Below, piece after piece: positions 27,201-39,980 of a stretch of 64,000 nucleotides of DNA. How positions within the stretch are numbered: the first letter of the stretch is position 1; the number at the start of each line of letters is the position of its first letter. Below the pieces are notes generated by a model, which worked only from the letters and a program-made list of their open reading frames with translations, made no database searches and was not told where the DNA came from. The DNA is from Seriola aureovittata (taxonomy: Eukaryota; Chordata; Actinopteri; Carangiformes; Carangidae), in assembly GCF_021018895.1 (NCBI RefSeq), contig NC_079375.1, forward strand, positions 15,517,992-15,581,991, in the 5' to 3' direction. The translations under genes and the position numbers were made by a program.

Positions 27201-30200
27201 CAGCCACCACAGTATGTTCCTCGGGATTACATTCGTAACCCACCTCCTCCAAGTGAGTCAGGACCCCCTTACCAGGACCCCTACCCTGGCTATGGCCCTC
27301 CAGAGCGCCCGTATCAGGCTCCTCACTCTGGCCCAACCTTCTCCTACCCTCACCCTCCGCACTATGACCGAGGTCGCCATGGAACCTACACTGGCCCACC
27401 ACCTCCCCCACAGCCTTACCCATCTCAGAGGGATAACCTGGTCAGAATGAGCCCTGCCCCTCTGGATGTTCCCCCGCCATCAGCAGCACAGGCTAACTCA
27501 CTGTACCACCCGGAGCCCAGTGCCCGGGATAGGTACCCACCAGATGGCTACTATCCACCAGGTGCCCAGGCTCCACCCATGAGGGCTTACGTCAGGGTGA
27601 GTGAGGGTTTAGATTGATTTTCATTCAAACTCTTTGAAACTTTACCTTCTTGTGTCATCATACTAGTTACAAAACACTGAGATAACTGCCAGTAGTTGAC
27701 CAGCAATTTTTCTGCGTGTGTGTCTTAGGGGCCATCATATAGTGGTCCACAGGCCAGCCTGGACTATCTGCACCGACGTCGGCAGGAGCTGTTATCCCAG
27801 CTGGAGGAAAGGAAGGTCATCTCTCCTCCACCATTCGCTGCCTCCCCCACTCTTTCTCATCCCTTCCCCAGCGACTACCCTCCAGAGGTTAGCACAGAGT
27901 GAATTTCTTTGATACTCTTTCACATTGCTCACAGGCATTAAAATGAAAGATCTGACACATGATTCAAGAAGTGTAGATGGCATGGCAGTATAATAGTAAA
28001 AGAGAAGTATTGGTTGACTGTGATTGCAAATAAGTATTAGTGACAGCTTTCTTTCTTTCTCTCTCTCAATATTTTGTGTCTGCAGTATGGTGAGGAGAAC
28101 TCCAAAACCATTGTGAAATGCAGAGAGCCTGACTATGCAGGGCAATACTCTCCCTGGTCTTGTGAAACCATTGGCTCCTACATTGGCACAAAGGATGCCA
28201 AACCCAAAGATGTTATGGTTCCTGGTAGCATGGAGATGATGGTGAGTTTTCCCATGTAAACATTAGATGTGGGGAAAATGTTAGATTCTTGGATGTATTG
28301 TAATTCTGTCTAGAATTAATTTTTTCCCTCTCCATAGCATAACCTCTTCTCTCTTTACCTCTCCCTGTTCATCTGTCCGTCAGAATGTGGAGGCTAAGGG
28401 TCTGAGGGAACCATCGCTGGATGCTCCTCGGAGGGGTGCAGAAGTCAAGGACGATGACCCCATTATCCCGTTTGGCCCCCAGCCCACTGTATCACGTTTT
28501 GGTGCCATCTCCCGCACCTCAAAAACAGGCTACCAGACCACCGGCCCAGTGCAGGCTATGGCCTCCACTCCCCAGAACCCAAATTCTAAACATATGGCCA
28601 TGCCAGGTAAGAAACCATGTGCACAACAACATAAAGGGTTGTTACTCGACCCTAGCCCATGCGTGTTTCATTTAGTGCAGATGGACTGTATGTTCATGTG
28701 CGGCGATGGCTATTTTTTCTGAGCTGCAGTTTATAAACACCATTGCCCATTGGCATTTATCAAACATAATAGATAGTATATTTTAATTTGCTCACATCAA
28801 ACTTGGAAAGGACAGAACACACGTTTACCTGATCACTGTTCCTGCAATTCACTGTTGTTGTTGTTTTATTAGTTTTTTTTGTTCTCTTTTTGTGGCCAGG
28901 ATAGTTCTGCTTCACACTGATCAAAGTTGTAAGCAAACATTGAAACCTGATTTGACATGACATTGAGGCCGGGGTGCTTGTGTAATTTGCAGAGCACATA
29001 GTGAAAAAACATGTCAGCATCAATAAAAGGAATTGATAAGTTTTGGACAATTTGGAACCGATTCTCGATTCCCATCCGTAGCCTGTGGCGACCTGACAGG
29101 TTGGGCCAAGTTCAATCGCATCAGCTAATGAATAAGCAGTGAAGATTTGACTTTTTAAGTACTACAAATTAGGATGCTTCAAACTGCTGATGACATTTCC
29201 TAATGTGTGTGTGTGTATTAAAAGAAAAATCTACACTTAGCCTATATAAAGTCACAGTCATTTAAGGAGCCTGACAGAGAAACACAAACTCTTCAGCTTA
29301 CATTAACGGCATCAGGCTCAGGTCGTTGTTCGGTTACTACTCTCTCTGGCTTGGGTCTGATTCAGAAAAAAAATATGCAGCCCGTGCAGTACTCTAATCC
29401 CCATATCATTTCTGGAATTCGGCTGACTCTGAGGTATTTGTCTTGCTGCATTCCTAACTATACACTCAGGTAGAGTAGGATACTGCTAATTAGGGATGGT
29501 CAATAATTAATTTTATTCTAGATGAGCTCTCTAAAATATTAATATTGAGAGATTGATATTCTGTTTTCTCATGTCAAGTGAAATTTTATCAAAATTATTT
29601 CTGAAATGCTTGAGATTAAAACATTAAAGAAAACTAAAAAAAACCTAAATGATTAAACAAAAGTAGTTCAATTGAATCTATTGATATTGACAAATTCTCG
29701 ATTAATTTTGTTAACACTGACTCCACCTACCTGTTTAACTGTGGTCATTTCACATATTTGTGGTGTTTAATCATTTCAGATTGTCATGAAAACATTTCTG
29801 ACAACCATTTTACCCCCTTGCCTACAGCAGAATACACATATGGAAGCCATGGAGGATGGGGTGGAGCTTCATACCCCTCCCACCAGACTGCCGCCTCCTC
29901 TCAGGGACACTTTAGTGAGCGGTGAGGCCTCCATTCCGTTTTCCTGTCATCTTTTTAATATTCATAACATGACACTATTGATCATGCTTTTAAAAAATTA
30001 CAGAAATACATGTATGAAACTTTTTTTTTCTCACAAATTTCTTACTGTATGTCACCCTCACAGCCTACCTATGGCAGCCCCAGACAGAGAACAGTTAAAA
30101 ATTGAGCTGCAACAGGTCAACCAGCAGATCACCCAACAGACCCAGATGCACAGCATGGAGGTGTGTATACTCTCCAACAGGACTGAAAAGTACAGAAAAT

Positions 30201-31067
30201 GATTGGATAAATTCTGCATTTCCAATAATGTTTAAATACTTGAATACATCAAATTCTATTTTATACTGTGTTTCTTCTGGTTATTGCCAGAAATTTTTAA
30301 ATTGCACACTCATCCCCCTCACTTCCTGTTTCAATATTACAGGCTGCCAGTAACTCTTTACTGCTGCAGAGGGAAGCCAGTGCATTGGCAGGTCAGCCTG
30401 GCCAGCCCAGCCAGGGCCAGGCAGCAGCAGCAGCAGCCCAGCAGCAACAGCAGCCCAAGTGGCCAGCAGGGGGAGCAAGTGCAACAGCTGTCTCCAGTGA
30501 ACAGCTAAGCCTGGAGCTCCACCAGGTGGAGAGAGAGATCGGCAAGAGGACCCGTGAGATGGCTATGGTAAGGGGGGGGGGGGGGGGCATAGTTGTTTTT
30601 TTTTGTTTTTTTAAAAAGGTTTTCTTTAAGAATCAATTCAGCCTCTCAAATAACAGAAACTAAGCATGTTTTCTCCATTTCCAAACCAGGAAAACCAAGT
30701 AGCGCACGATGTTCAGCAGTACAAGATGAAACCTGCAGAGAATGGACAACCAGAGCACAAGACTCAGCTGGAAGAAATCTCCCTGGCTCTTGGGTGAGAA
30801 TACACATACTTCATATACAGTCATGTGTAAATTTCCTTAATATGGGCATATCCCAATAATTTGCCTGTGCTCGTCCCACTTCTCACTTGTGTCCTTTGTC
30901 CCCCTTTCAGCGAGGTGTCAAACGGCTCCAGCAGTCTGCAAGAAAGTGCAGTGGGCGGGTCCATGCTGTCACTGACCAATAAGACATCTGCGTTGAGCCT
31001 GTGTTCTGACCCAGGTGCCACTGGTTCAGAGATGCAGAAGAATGGCGTCGTCCATTCCTGCTCTTAG
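21287..31067 (+). CDS. rc3h1: Roquin-1, RING-CCCH RNA-binding repressor
   Basis: Nineteen coding exons: 21287-21517, 22656-22776, 24103-24342, 24475-24650, 24875-25075, 25246-25378, 25588-25706, 26088-26200, 26349-26594, 26857-27068, 27187-27596, 27729-27887, 28086-28241, 28384-28606, 29828-29921, 30064-30160, 30343-30567, 30690-30793, 30911-31067. All are in phase, giving about 1138 residues (human about 1133). A RING finger (C14, C17, C33, H35, C38, C41, C50, D53) precedes the HEPN/ROQ RNA-binding core. The CCCH zinc finger is C419-x8-C428-x5-C434-x3-H438. Met199, mutated in the mouse sanroque allele, is present (GPAM). The proline/tyrosine-rich C-terminal half keeps RC3H1-specific blocks such as [12 protein letters not shown] and [17 protein letters not shown]3H2 differs there. 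Roquin-1 binds CDE stem-loops and recruits CCR4-NOT to degrade immune and developmental mRNAs in the cytoplasm. Oddities: an A6Q5 run at residues 1004-1014, and a GTCAGT donor at 25707. Confidence 0.97.
22578..22597. repeat. Poly-A run in rc3h1 intron
   Basis: A run of about 19 A lies roughly 60 bases upstream of the rc3h1 acceptor at 22655. No other structure is seen. Confidence 0.85.
30419..30452 (+). repeat. rc3h1: In-frame GCA/CAG repeat coding A6Q5 in rc3h1
   Basis: A GCA run passes into CAG/CAA within the exon at 30343-30567. It adds a short Ala-Gln tract where human RC3H1 has a proline run before KWP. This is a likely polymorphic coding repeat. Confidence 0.85.
30571..30618. repeat. 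Poly-G then T-rich tract in rc3h1 intron
   Basis: A run of about 16 G begins three bases after the donor at 30568 and is followed by a T-rich stretch. G-runs next to donors can act as splicing enhancers; here the length suggests a slippage tract. Confidence 0.8.
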
Positions 31068-31220
31068 GCAGTACACACACACACAAACACACACACACAC
31101 TCAAACACACACACACACACACACTCAAAATGCTCGATTGAAAAGCATGCACAGGCACACATACACCCATTCTATTTAGAAGATGAGCAGTATCTGCCGT
31201 GATATGAATTTTCTTTCTTT

Positions 31221-31235
31221 TTGTTCTGTGAATGA
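31221..31235 (+). promoter_or_regulatory. Candidate CDE stem-loop 1 in rc3h1 3' UTR
   Basis: The core TTCTGTGAA fits the CDE consensus UUC-YRY-GAA, a pyrimidine-purine-pyrimidine triloop on a UUC/GAA stem. Flanking bases extend the stem to six pairs, two of them G-U wobbles. It lies about 150 nt after the stop codon. CDEs are the known ligand of the Roquin ROQ domain; use at this site is inference. Confidence 0.5.
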
Positions 31236-31813
31236 GCTTTTTTTAATGACTTTCCTTGCCTGGAAACCAGGGCATATGATAACATTTCTTGTGTGCGTTT
31301 CGTTATTTCATTTTTTTTCTTTTGTACTGGGATAATAGATTAACAAGGTTCGCAATAGATGTACCAGGAAGAGAAATGGTGGTGATGTTGACAGTTTATT
31401 TGTAGCTTCATTTAGAATGAATAGACCTATTCCATCCTTCATAAACACAAAACATAGTCAAGTATTTGAATGATTTTTCCCATATAAGATTTTTGGTTTA
31501 GTTGTCCTAGCATACATGTAAATGAACGGTTAGATACAGAGGAGCAGATCACCATCACATCACATGCGCTCTGAAGAACTTCTCTTGTTACAATCTGATG
31601 ATGTGCGAAGGTATTGTAGGAAACAGCAGAGTTGTGTCGCTTGCTACTCACCCCCAGAATCGTAAAAAAAAAGTGGTTGCCCAGATCTAGATGGTCTGAG
31701 GAGGGAAAAGCAGCACAATGTTCCACCAGTATTCAGCAAATATGGAGATGCAAATTGTTTTTAGACATCACTTTTGCACCACGTGCACTTCCTCACCTGC
31801 CACGTGAAGTATG

Positions 31814-31834
31814 ATTTTTTTTTTTTTTTTTTTA
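31814..31834. repeat. Poly-T run in rc3h1 3' UTR
   Basis: About 20 consecutive T bases, U-rich in the transcript. It may be a binding tract for U-rich RNA-binding proteins or simple slippage. Confidence 0.8.
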
Positions 31835-32320
31835 TTAGTGCATTTTTATGAACTCATCATATGTCTGTTTCGTACTTGAAAGCAGTATATTCTATATTTA
31901 ATTGAAGCATTCTGTTTTAAAGATTGCAACAAGTCTTTTTGATAAGGAGCTTTCCACAAGTTTTCTATAAGGGAATCTACTAGTGCTTCTCTTGGTTATG
32001 ATGTGACCTGACGTGGTTTGGTTACAATGCCTTTCGCCAGTGCTCCAAAGGGCTGCATTCAGCCTTGGCCGATTATGTTGTGACATTTTTCACAGCATGC
32101 TCAAAAATAGCTGTTTTTTTTTTTTGTTTGTTTGTTTTGTGGTGACTGCACATGATCTGGCTTTTGTGAATACATCTTTCTGCTTCAGGAGTCATGAGAA
32201 TGAGTGTCAGCTTGACTTTATAATGTCAGGGTAACTGAATAAGGATTTCCCTCCTCAGAGCTTCTCATCTGGCCACACAAAAGGCCTCCCCATTGGGATT
32301 ATCTTGTCATTTGTTCTCCT

Positions 32321-32335
32321 AACTTCTATGAAGTT
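32321..32335 (+). promoter_or_regulatory. Candidate CDE stem-loop 2 in rc3h1 3' UTR (perfect stem)
   Basis: AACTTC-TAT-GAAGTT is a perfect six-base-pair stem capped by the Y-R-Y triloop TAT, the textbook CDE geometry. It lies about 1.25 kb into the 3' UTR, before the AATAAA at 32885. Confidence 0.6.
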
Positions 32336-32910
32336 GCCTTCCCTTGTGTCTTTTTGTTGAATTTTGTTGAATTTTTTCATGCTTTACGTTGTTACGATTT
32401 TGGGGGGAGTGGGGTGGGGGGAGGTTGAAGCTTACAGAGTGAAGGCACCTAGTTTAATTGGATTCACGTCTTTCTCTCTGTCATGAAATGTTTGAATTTG
32501 GAGTAAAACCCAGACTTACCATTTGTACTCTCAGAAAAGTGACTGACTGTTTAGTGTTTTTAGCTAGACAGTACATTTGAAATCATGTTTACAGCTGAGG
32601 ATAATAGTTGTTGGTTATTGAAGTGTAAACAGAATCTCCTTTAGATCTGATCAGTTTTATTGTAATAAGTATATTCAAGCATCTTCACTGGTGAGTAGCA
32701 CAATTTTCTGTTCAATTTATCACATTTTTCTCTCTATAACTTGCTGTCATCATCACCACCATTATAGCTATTGTTGCTCTTCATCATGACAACCACTTTT
32801 CACTGAGTATTGTCCTCTTTTCAATTTTAACTATCTTGACATTGCAAATGAGGGAAACCTCAATGATCTTCGAGGCTTCAAAAAATAAATGAAATCATGT
32901 AAATTGTTTA

Positions 32911-35900
32911 CTGCTGATGCTCAACGTGGAGCTCTTTGCCTTCTGTAAACAATTAGCATGATTGACAACAGTTTTACAGCTCTGCTGAGAGTAAGTGAGC
33001 CTTTTCGCTTGAACGGTTGAAGGATAGAGGAGACGCTCTGGGTCAAGTCGTTTTAGTTTAATGTTGAGCCTCTATTATGGTCAGACGAGGGGTACTGAGA
33101 AACTGACAGAGTTTGACAAATCCCTGATAACTGATGAGTCAATGGAATAGAGACACAAATATTTTTGTGTCTGTCATCGTCATCTGGGTTGCTTGATGGG
33201 CATCTCTTCCAATTTGTTAGCGCCTTGATAGCGGATGTTTGGGATTTTCTTTTTTCTTTTTTTTTTCAGTTTTTCCAACCACACTTCAAAGCCTCTGGTT
33301 TTTCTCGCTACATTTATTGTTTAGGTACACAGCTCACTTATACATATAAGTATGTATACATACATTAATATACTAAAGCACTATTAACGTGCCACCTCTT
33401 ATTCTACTCGCTCAGCATTTATATTAAATGATCTCTACTTAGACTCAGCAAACGTTTTTTTTTCTTTTTGTTGTTGTTTGATTTGTTTTCTGTCCACTGG
33501 TTGCCAACACAGACTTTATCCTTTCCCAGACGAAGGACTTCTGTGCGCATTGATGTGTGTTCACTTAATCGTTTGTGTTCAAACAAAGATGTTCTTTATA
33601 GACTATGCTTCCAAAGAAGACAAAATTCTGTAACTTTGGAAAATTTATGGAGAAGTTTTGTGTGTGCTAGATTGTATTGTAGAAAATGTACCCTGACTTA
33701 AGTTTTTTTTCCCCTCAAAGTGTGCTGTACTGGGTGATAGTGTTGAGGTATTAGAAAAGTGTTGGGGTTTTATCCCGCCCCCCACCCCCAAGGATGTTCA
33801 GGAAGTCTCTAATGAAAGGTTGGCCTTAAATCCTCTTGCAATGCTCCTTTACCTTGTCTGCTTTTAGGAGCATGAGATGACCTCAGAAATTACTAACACT
33901 GAATTGGCATGATTTAGAGTCATATTGATGGACTCTAGCAGACCCACCCCCCTTTGGAAAATGTCATACAAACAGCAACAATTCAATAACCCAAATCTCT
34001 CAAGGTTTTCATCAAAATGTGTAATTTTATGTTTTTTCTATGGAAATGTTGTTGACCTAGCTGGGTTTGTAGTTCTTTTTTCTTTCTTTTTTTTTTGTTT
34101 GTTTCTGCAATAGTTGAGTGAATTTACTGACCTGCAAGTCTTACAGTCTTGAATGCATCATCTGACCTGATGTGTAGTCAACAGCGAGTGAGATACAAGA
34201 GTATTCGAGTGACAGTCACACACAAGTTTTGTTCCTCTTTGACAACTAGTCACACAAAATTGGCAACCCAGCTTAATTCTGCTGTTATAAATCGCAAGAA
34301 GTATAATGACTTCTGAAAAGATAAAATGCGGTTTGGCAATGAATTGGCAACATTTAATGGTGTTAATTCAATATGATGTTTCTCATTCTCTCTTCAGTGC
34401 AAGTCAACCAAAACTATCACAATGCTGATTCTACCTGATAGGTCTATGCAGGTCTGAATGAGCCTAAAATGCCTTTAGCTTAGCAGAACTGACACACAAT
34501 GACTTACGGGGTGGTTTACTATATAATAAGTAGCAAAAATGTTAATTTCAATCTCCTGTGTGTTTTTGTTTCTGAGTGGAACTGCTGCCTCTAGCCCTCG
34601 TTTACATAACCAGTTAACCCCTCCACTCCCACCCTTGACCACTGAACTCTGTTACTGCTGTTTGAGGCTCACATTTTATTCCCTGACTTTCTGGGGAAAT
34701 TCGCAAATGGCTTTTTTATATAATTACTCCCTTGTAAAATATCTCTTAAATTAAGGTACAGGTTTGATTTCAGCAAGAAAAAAGAAGTTTTTATATGTAT
34801 ATTATACTCCATTAAGGAATGTCTAGAATTATCTTCCTCCAATGTGGATGTAGCCATTATTACGCCATTTTATGACTTTGTAAGAGAATTCACTGTGTGA
34901 AAATTGGTTTGCATTTTTGTATAATACAATCTGCTTTTTTTTTTTTTGTTTGATACGAGACAGAGGTCAAACTGGAAGTTTGAAAAGAAAAAAAAAATGA
35001 AATGAACCTGTGAAATTGAGAAAACAAAATGTAACTTATGTACAACAGTGATTCTAAGCTGAGGGGGAAAGATTAAATGATATTGCTAACTCTGAATGTT
35101 TGTGTCATTGTTTTGTTGTATTGTTTTTGTATTGTATGTTTTAACAGAGTTCAAGTTAAAGAGCAAAGAACATCTTTTTTTTTTTCTGAGCTCCAGTGGT
35201 GAAGTCCTCACCTTTCTGCAATGATGTTAAGTGTGTTCAAAGTGCGGTCAGTACTTCTTGACATCATATGGAGTGTGGTTACAGGTGCAGCCGAAGAGGT
35301 AAGAGAAATACTACTTTTCTTTCTTTTCTGTCTTAAGTACACACAAGTTAGTCATTAAATAGTCACCTAACATTTACATTTCTACAGGGTTGAATCAGGA
35401 CCTCTTTAACCAATTTTCATTCAAAAAAATATCAGTTTATTCTTGGCCTCAGAAACAGCAGTTGACAGAACAATCTCAACTCAAAAGTCCACTGACTCAC
35501 TTGTTCTGGAGCTTTTGACCGTACCAGTCTTCACCAGCAGATGGAATTCGCTCATATTTGTTAAAGAACTGTTTGTGTTAAAACACTGCTTGTCCATGTT
35601 TGCCGAACTTATCTTTCTTTGCTGCTGAAAACTGCAAGTAAGGGGACCTTGAGTTGAATGTTTTGTCAAATCATCAAAAACTGTATGCCAAGTGCTACAA
35701 ATCTTTTATGGCAGTGCTTAGATACAAAGTGCATGAACAAAGACTTAATTTGCTTTAACAAACACAAAACCTCGACCTGGGATCAAAGTGGAAAATATAG
35801 TTTTATAGCCACTACTGCGACACTGATGTAACAGGATGTTTGATAGAATTTTAATCCCTCCAAATCTAAAATTCATTTTACACAACTCTTTACAGTCACT

Positions 35901-36470
35901 TTTTTCACTATTTAGGCACATCTTGCACGCTCTTCACTCTCCCCTTCTCTGTCCTGTGGTTGGGTTGTGGTTGTTTCCATCTAGCACTTCCCTGTTGGTA
36001 TGGATGATCCTCACGTTAGATTACAGATTCTCAGTCGAACCCATCACTGATTCCTCATTCGGTCTATCTACCTTTACCTACAAAGCTAAGTAGCATTTGA
36101 TTGGCTATAAAGTCATTGCTTTGTAGAGGACAAATTGTGTAATGGAGATACTGTTCATAAATTATCTCAAATATATCTTTTATATTTCCTACTGGATTGC
36201 AATATCTTGTTCTTATTGACTGACATGTACGCCGATACTCATATCTGTGATAAGCTCATGTTGGCCAGTCAATCTAAAATTGGGGAAAAAAAGGAAACAG
36301 TAATAGTAAAAAAAAAAAAAACATAAATACATGTACAGTATGTTCCCTGCCCATCCACTGCAAGTACTTTGGTAAGGCCTGTGGGTTTAGGATATAGGAA
36401 ATCCTGAAAATTTAAAAAGAAAACAAACTCACATCCTCAGTGGTCAGCTGTCTTTCTGCAAAGGCAAATA
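32911..36470. other. Convergent intergenic region between rc3h1 and the aldo-keto reductase
   Basis: AT-rich DNA with many short T and A homopolymers. None of the small frames shows a recognisable domain or paired splice sites. Part of it may be an extended rc3h1 3' UTR; an ATTAAA lies near 35072. Confidence 0.5.
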
Positions 36471-36825
36471 TTTATTTAGAAATTATTCTTTTTTTTACAA
36501 AAGTCATCATAAATACTTTCCTGTTTTACTTATGATTGTAGCACCATCTATTGCTTAATGTAAAAAGTAGGAGTCTCTATAAAGTAAGGCACTTGAGAAT
36601 TTAAGCACTTGTGTGCTTTTCCACAAGAGGCAGTTGAAATGAATGAACTTCACATCATAGTTGAGTCCCCTCCTCAGGCAAACTGACACCTAAAGATAAT
36701 GAACAAAGAACTAATTAAAACCTTATTACAATCTCAAAATTAGTTCTTAAGCCAGCTGTTTTCTGACTAAATTAGTTCCAGGAAAAACACATTGTGTTTT
36801 CTTTTCTTTTGTTTTTTGTATATTC
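36471..36825 (-). other. Probable 3' UTR of the aldo-keto reductase gene
   Basis: Minus-strand sequence after the TAA stop at 36826. A minus-strand AATAAA lies at 36471-36476, giving a UTR of about 350 bp. No other feature is seen. Confidence 0.45.
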
Positions 36826-39800
36826 TTATCCCACATTTGTTGGATCCCAAGTAACGTGTCTTCCATCATGCAGTCTTCCCAATGCGGCCATGTCCGCCCC
36901 CTCCAGCTGGAACCCAAACACCTACATGTGCAGAGGAAGAGGTAAAGGGTGAAATGAGAAAATGAATGGCTGCCTAGTCTTCTGAGAGAGACCTAGAGCT
37001 GGATATTGCAACTCATTTTCACAAAAATATATTTAAATGAATTCATACTTTGATACAAATCATATAAAACATTTTGCCCCCATGATTATAACTCTCTTTA
37101 CAATCTACTGTACCTGCCTGGGATTGTCATAGATGGTAAGTAACCCTCTTTCTGGTGTCAAAAATGAGTACATGCAAGTGTGATTCTTTTGCAATGTAAT
37201 GTATACAATTACGTTAGTTTCACACTAACAATATTGTTGCCTTTATAAGATCATACATGGAGAAAGATTTTAACTTTAGAAATGAACAAAACCTGTGAAT
37301 ACCTCATTTTACAGTGAACCTCATTTAACTGAGGCAAACTAGGTGTGCTACTGGTTTAAGTTTAACCCCTGTTACAGTGACCTCTACTGGCATCATTTCT
37401 ACACAAGACAGAAGACAGCTGGGTTTACACTGAGCTACAGATGCAGGTGAAACCACAGCTCCCGGAGACACAGTAATAGAGTTTGAGAGACCATGTGTTC
37501 AGTCAACACAGGTTTAAACCCCTTCTCAAAGCTTAATTTAATTTTTCTATAAGTAGTCTGTTTTTGGATCCAAAGTAGGTGCATTTGTTTTTTTAAGCTT
37601 TTATGGAAATGTTAAGCTTTTACATTTAAATGTTTTCTGTGACATTATACCTGCTCGCTTGCTCCATCACAGCATAATGAATCTTTGTCAATATTTCTTA
37701 ATTCATAAAAAAAAATAGTTTCTGACATAAGAAAAGACGCAATGGACTGTAACTCACTTGACAGTTTTCTTGTATCCTCTTCTTTTTGATGGATTTTGGT
37801 ATTGTGACAACTCCATTCTGTGGAAAATTAACAATAAAAATGCAGTTGAAAGGCATTCACAGAAGCATATCGTGTGTGTCAGGTCAATTCATCTTAGTGT
37901 AGGAAAAATCTAACCAGTGGGACTACCTGAATACTCCAGCGGATACAGATCTGAGCAGGTGTACATCTGTGCTTTTCTGCTATCTGGAGAACAGTGGGAT
38001 TACTGAGGACTTGACCCTTGGCCAGCGGACTGTACCCCTCAAACACGATACCTTCCTGACGACAGTACTCCATCAGGTGATTGGGCTGCTGGAAAGGATG
38101 GTACTCTACCTGGTGAGTCATATCAATTTTAAGATACATCATAGGCAAGTGATAGTATGTAAGCATGTCTTGCCTGTATACTCCAACACTGTGATAAACA
38201 GCACACCAAAGATTCATGTTTTGAAGCATCTCTGAAAGGAGTACATTTATTATATAGTGTTGATGTTTATGAAGACATTTCCAATTATATTATTGAATCT
38301 TTTTTGATGTTGTGTAAATTGCACTCTAAAAGATTCAGGCACTGTATGACAATTATTGGGTCAACGAGGGGGGAATAATCTCATAATCCAGTAAATCTCA
38401 CATGGGAAGAAGGATGTCAAATTTAAACCTGAGATGAGAAAATGTTAAAAGACCCTCCACTGCTCTTTCAGCAAAAATTACACAACTCGCCTCCTTTTTA
38501 TGACATTGTAGAAAAATAAACATATTTAATCTAATTGAAGACTGAAAAAAACCTACCTGGTTAACGTGTGGTATCACACTACTGTCTTCCTTTAACTGCT
38601 CCAGGTGGTGGATCAGAAAGTTGCTCACTCCAATAGCACGGCACACCCCTGTAGTAGCAGAGACAGAGTTCTGACCTATGAAATGCCCCTCTCTGTCACT
38701 ATATCATAATGAGACGTGCTGGGGTTGCTTTTTGAATACTTTTCAATTGTTTTCTGTTGTTCTTCCTTGTTCTGTACCTTCTTTGTAAAGTTCTTCCAAA
38801 GCTCTCCAGGTGTCAGCTCTCATCTCCCTGTTAGAACAATGGGGTTGTGATGACTCTGGCCAATGCATGAGGTACAGATCTATAAACAGGCACATGTGAT
38901 TTAGTGAGAGACTTTTAAAAAAAGACTCCAAAAGACAAGAAACTGCACACACAATTTTTTATCAATCGCAGTCCATACCAAAATATTCCACCCCCATCAG
39001 TGAGCAGGAGTCAAGGCAGGCCTTCTTTGCAGCTTTGTATGTGTAGTCTCCTGGCCACAGTTTATTGGTGAGCCATAGATCACTTCGCACTACTCCACTT
39101 TCTCGGATAGCTTTACCCAGTTTCTCCTCACAGCTGTAGCGCTTTGCCGTGTCAATGTGGCGTACACCACACTCAGTGAGTGCGTACATAATGGAATCAT
39201 GGGAGTATCCGCCATAATGTGATGTGCCTGTCATAGAGAGAAAATGTAGGCCTTCAAAGGGAATATCAATTCAGCTCAATTCTTTTTTTCTATATCTTTC
39301 TTTGGCATTGTTGGCCTTTTCAGAAACAGCATTGCTAAAGCATTGTATGAATACTGACATAACTATAGGGTCTATACAGAACATTGTTGAGAGAGAGAGG
39401 AAAAAAAATACAAATTCATGTATGCAATATTCAACATTTCACACAAGAAAGTGAGAAATTGTAATCCTGCATATTTAACTTTTTTTGAACACTAGCAAAT
39501 TTTGCAGTCAAGGAAAAAGACAGAATGTAGTGTGTGTGAGAGTTTTTCCAGTGGACACTAATCATCTTCATCATTATCATTTTTTTTATTAATTGGAGGC
39601 CTGATATAGATATGTTTTGCTCATGTGGATCACATCCTTATTGAAAGCCATTATAAGTGTTTAAATACACTTTCAGTTATACTATACATTAGATATTAGA
39701 CATATTTATCTCTGAACATGTATTTGAGGGTATACGATGTTTACATCAACATTTCATCTTTATTCATAACGATTTTCTCCCTAAATTGGCCTATTTAAAA

Positions 39801-39980
39801 ATCCTTAGTAAAAATAAATAACTGTAAAACATCATGCAATGTGTGTCTGTTTTGTGCTTTGTATTTGTGAACAGAAAGTCAAGATTTACCAAAGTACAAC
39901 GCACCTAATCCAACTATCGGTATCTGCAAACCATTGGAAAGTGGGACTGTGGGACAACTCAGCACCGGTTCAAAGGACAT
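36826..39980 (-). CDS. Aldo-keto reductase (AKR superfamily)
   Basis: Seven coding exons, 5' to 3' on the minus strand: 39980-39890, 39227-38979, 38879-38778, 38648-38557, 38109-37927, 37817-37758, 36921-36826. They join in phase to about 290 residues, a normal AKR length. The catalytic tetrad is intact: D56 and Y61 (HIDTAKRY), K86 (LTNKLWPG) and H119 (YLMHWP). Other AKR landmarks are GVSNF, HPFQQ, GYSPLAKG, the cofactor-site VVTIPKS (TIPKS) and the C-terminal DGRHVTWDPT. The family reduces aldehydes and ketones with NADPH in the cytosol. The closest type appears to be the fish AKRs related to glyoxal reductase and prostaglandin-F-synthase-like proteins, but I cannot assign a substrate or symbol. 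The first exon reads IPIVGLGALYFG where many members have GLGT plus a short linker. It is divergent from extl2. Confidence 0.9.

Larger units (their letters stand above)
31068..32910 (+). other. rc3h1: rc3h1 3' UTR
   Basis: Sequence after the Roquin stop at 31067. It starts with an imperfect CA tract at 31075-31122 and contains two CDE-like stem-loops, at 31221-31235 and 32321-32335. An AATAAA hexamer at 32885-32890 is the first good polyadenylation signal and would give a UTR of about 1.8 kb. Longer forms reaching about 35.1 kb cannot be excluded. Confidence 0.6.

Noticed and set aside
28760..29075. Minus-strand frames inside the rc3h1 intron at 28607-29827
   Set aside because: No motif and no splice context; AT-rich intron sequence.
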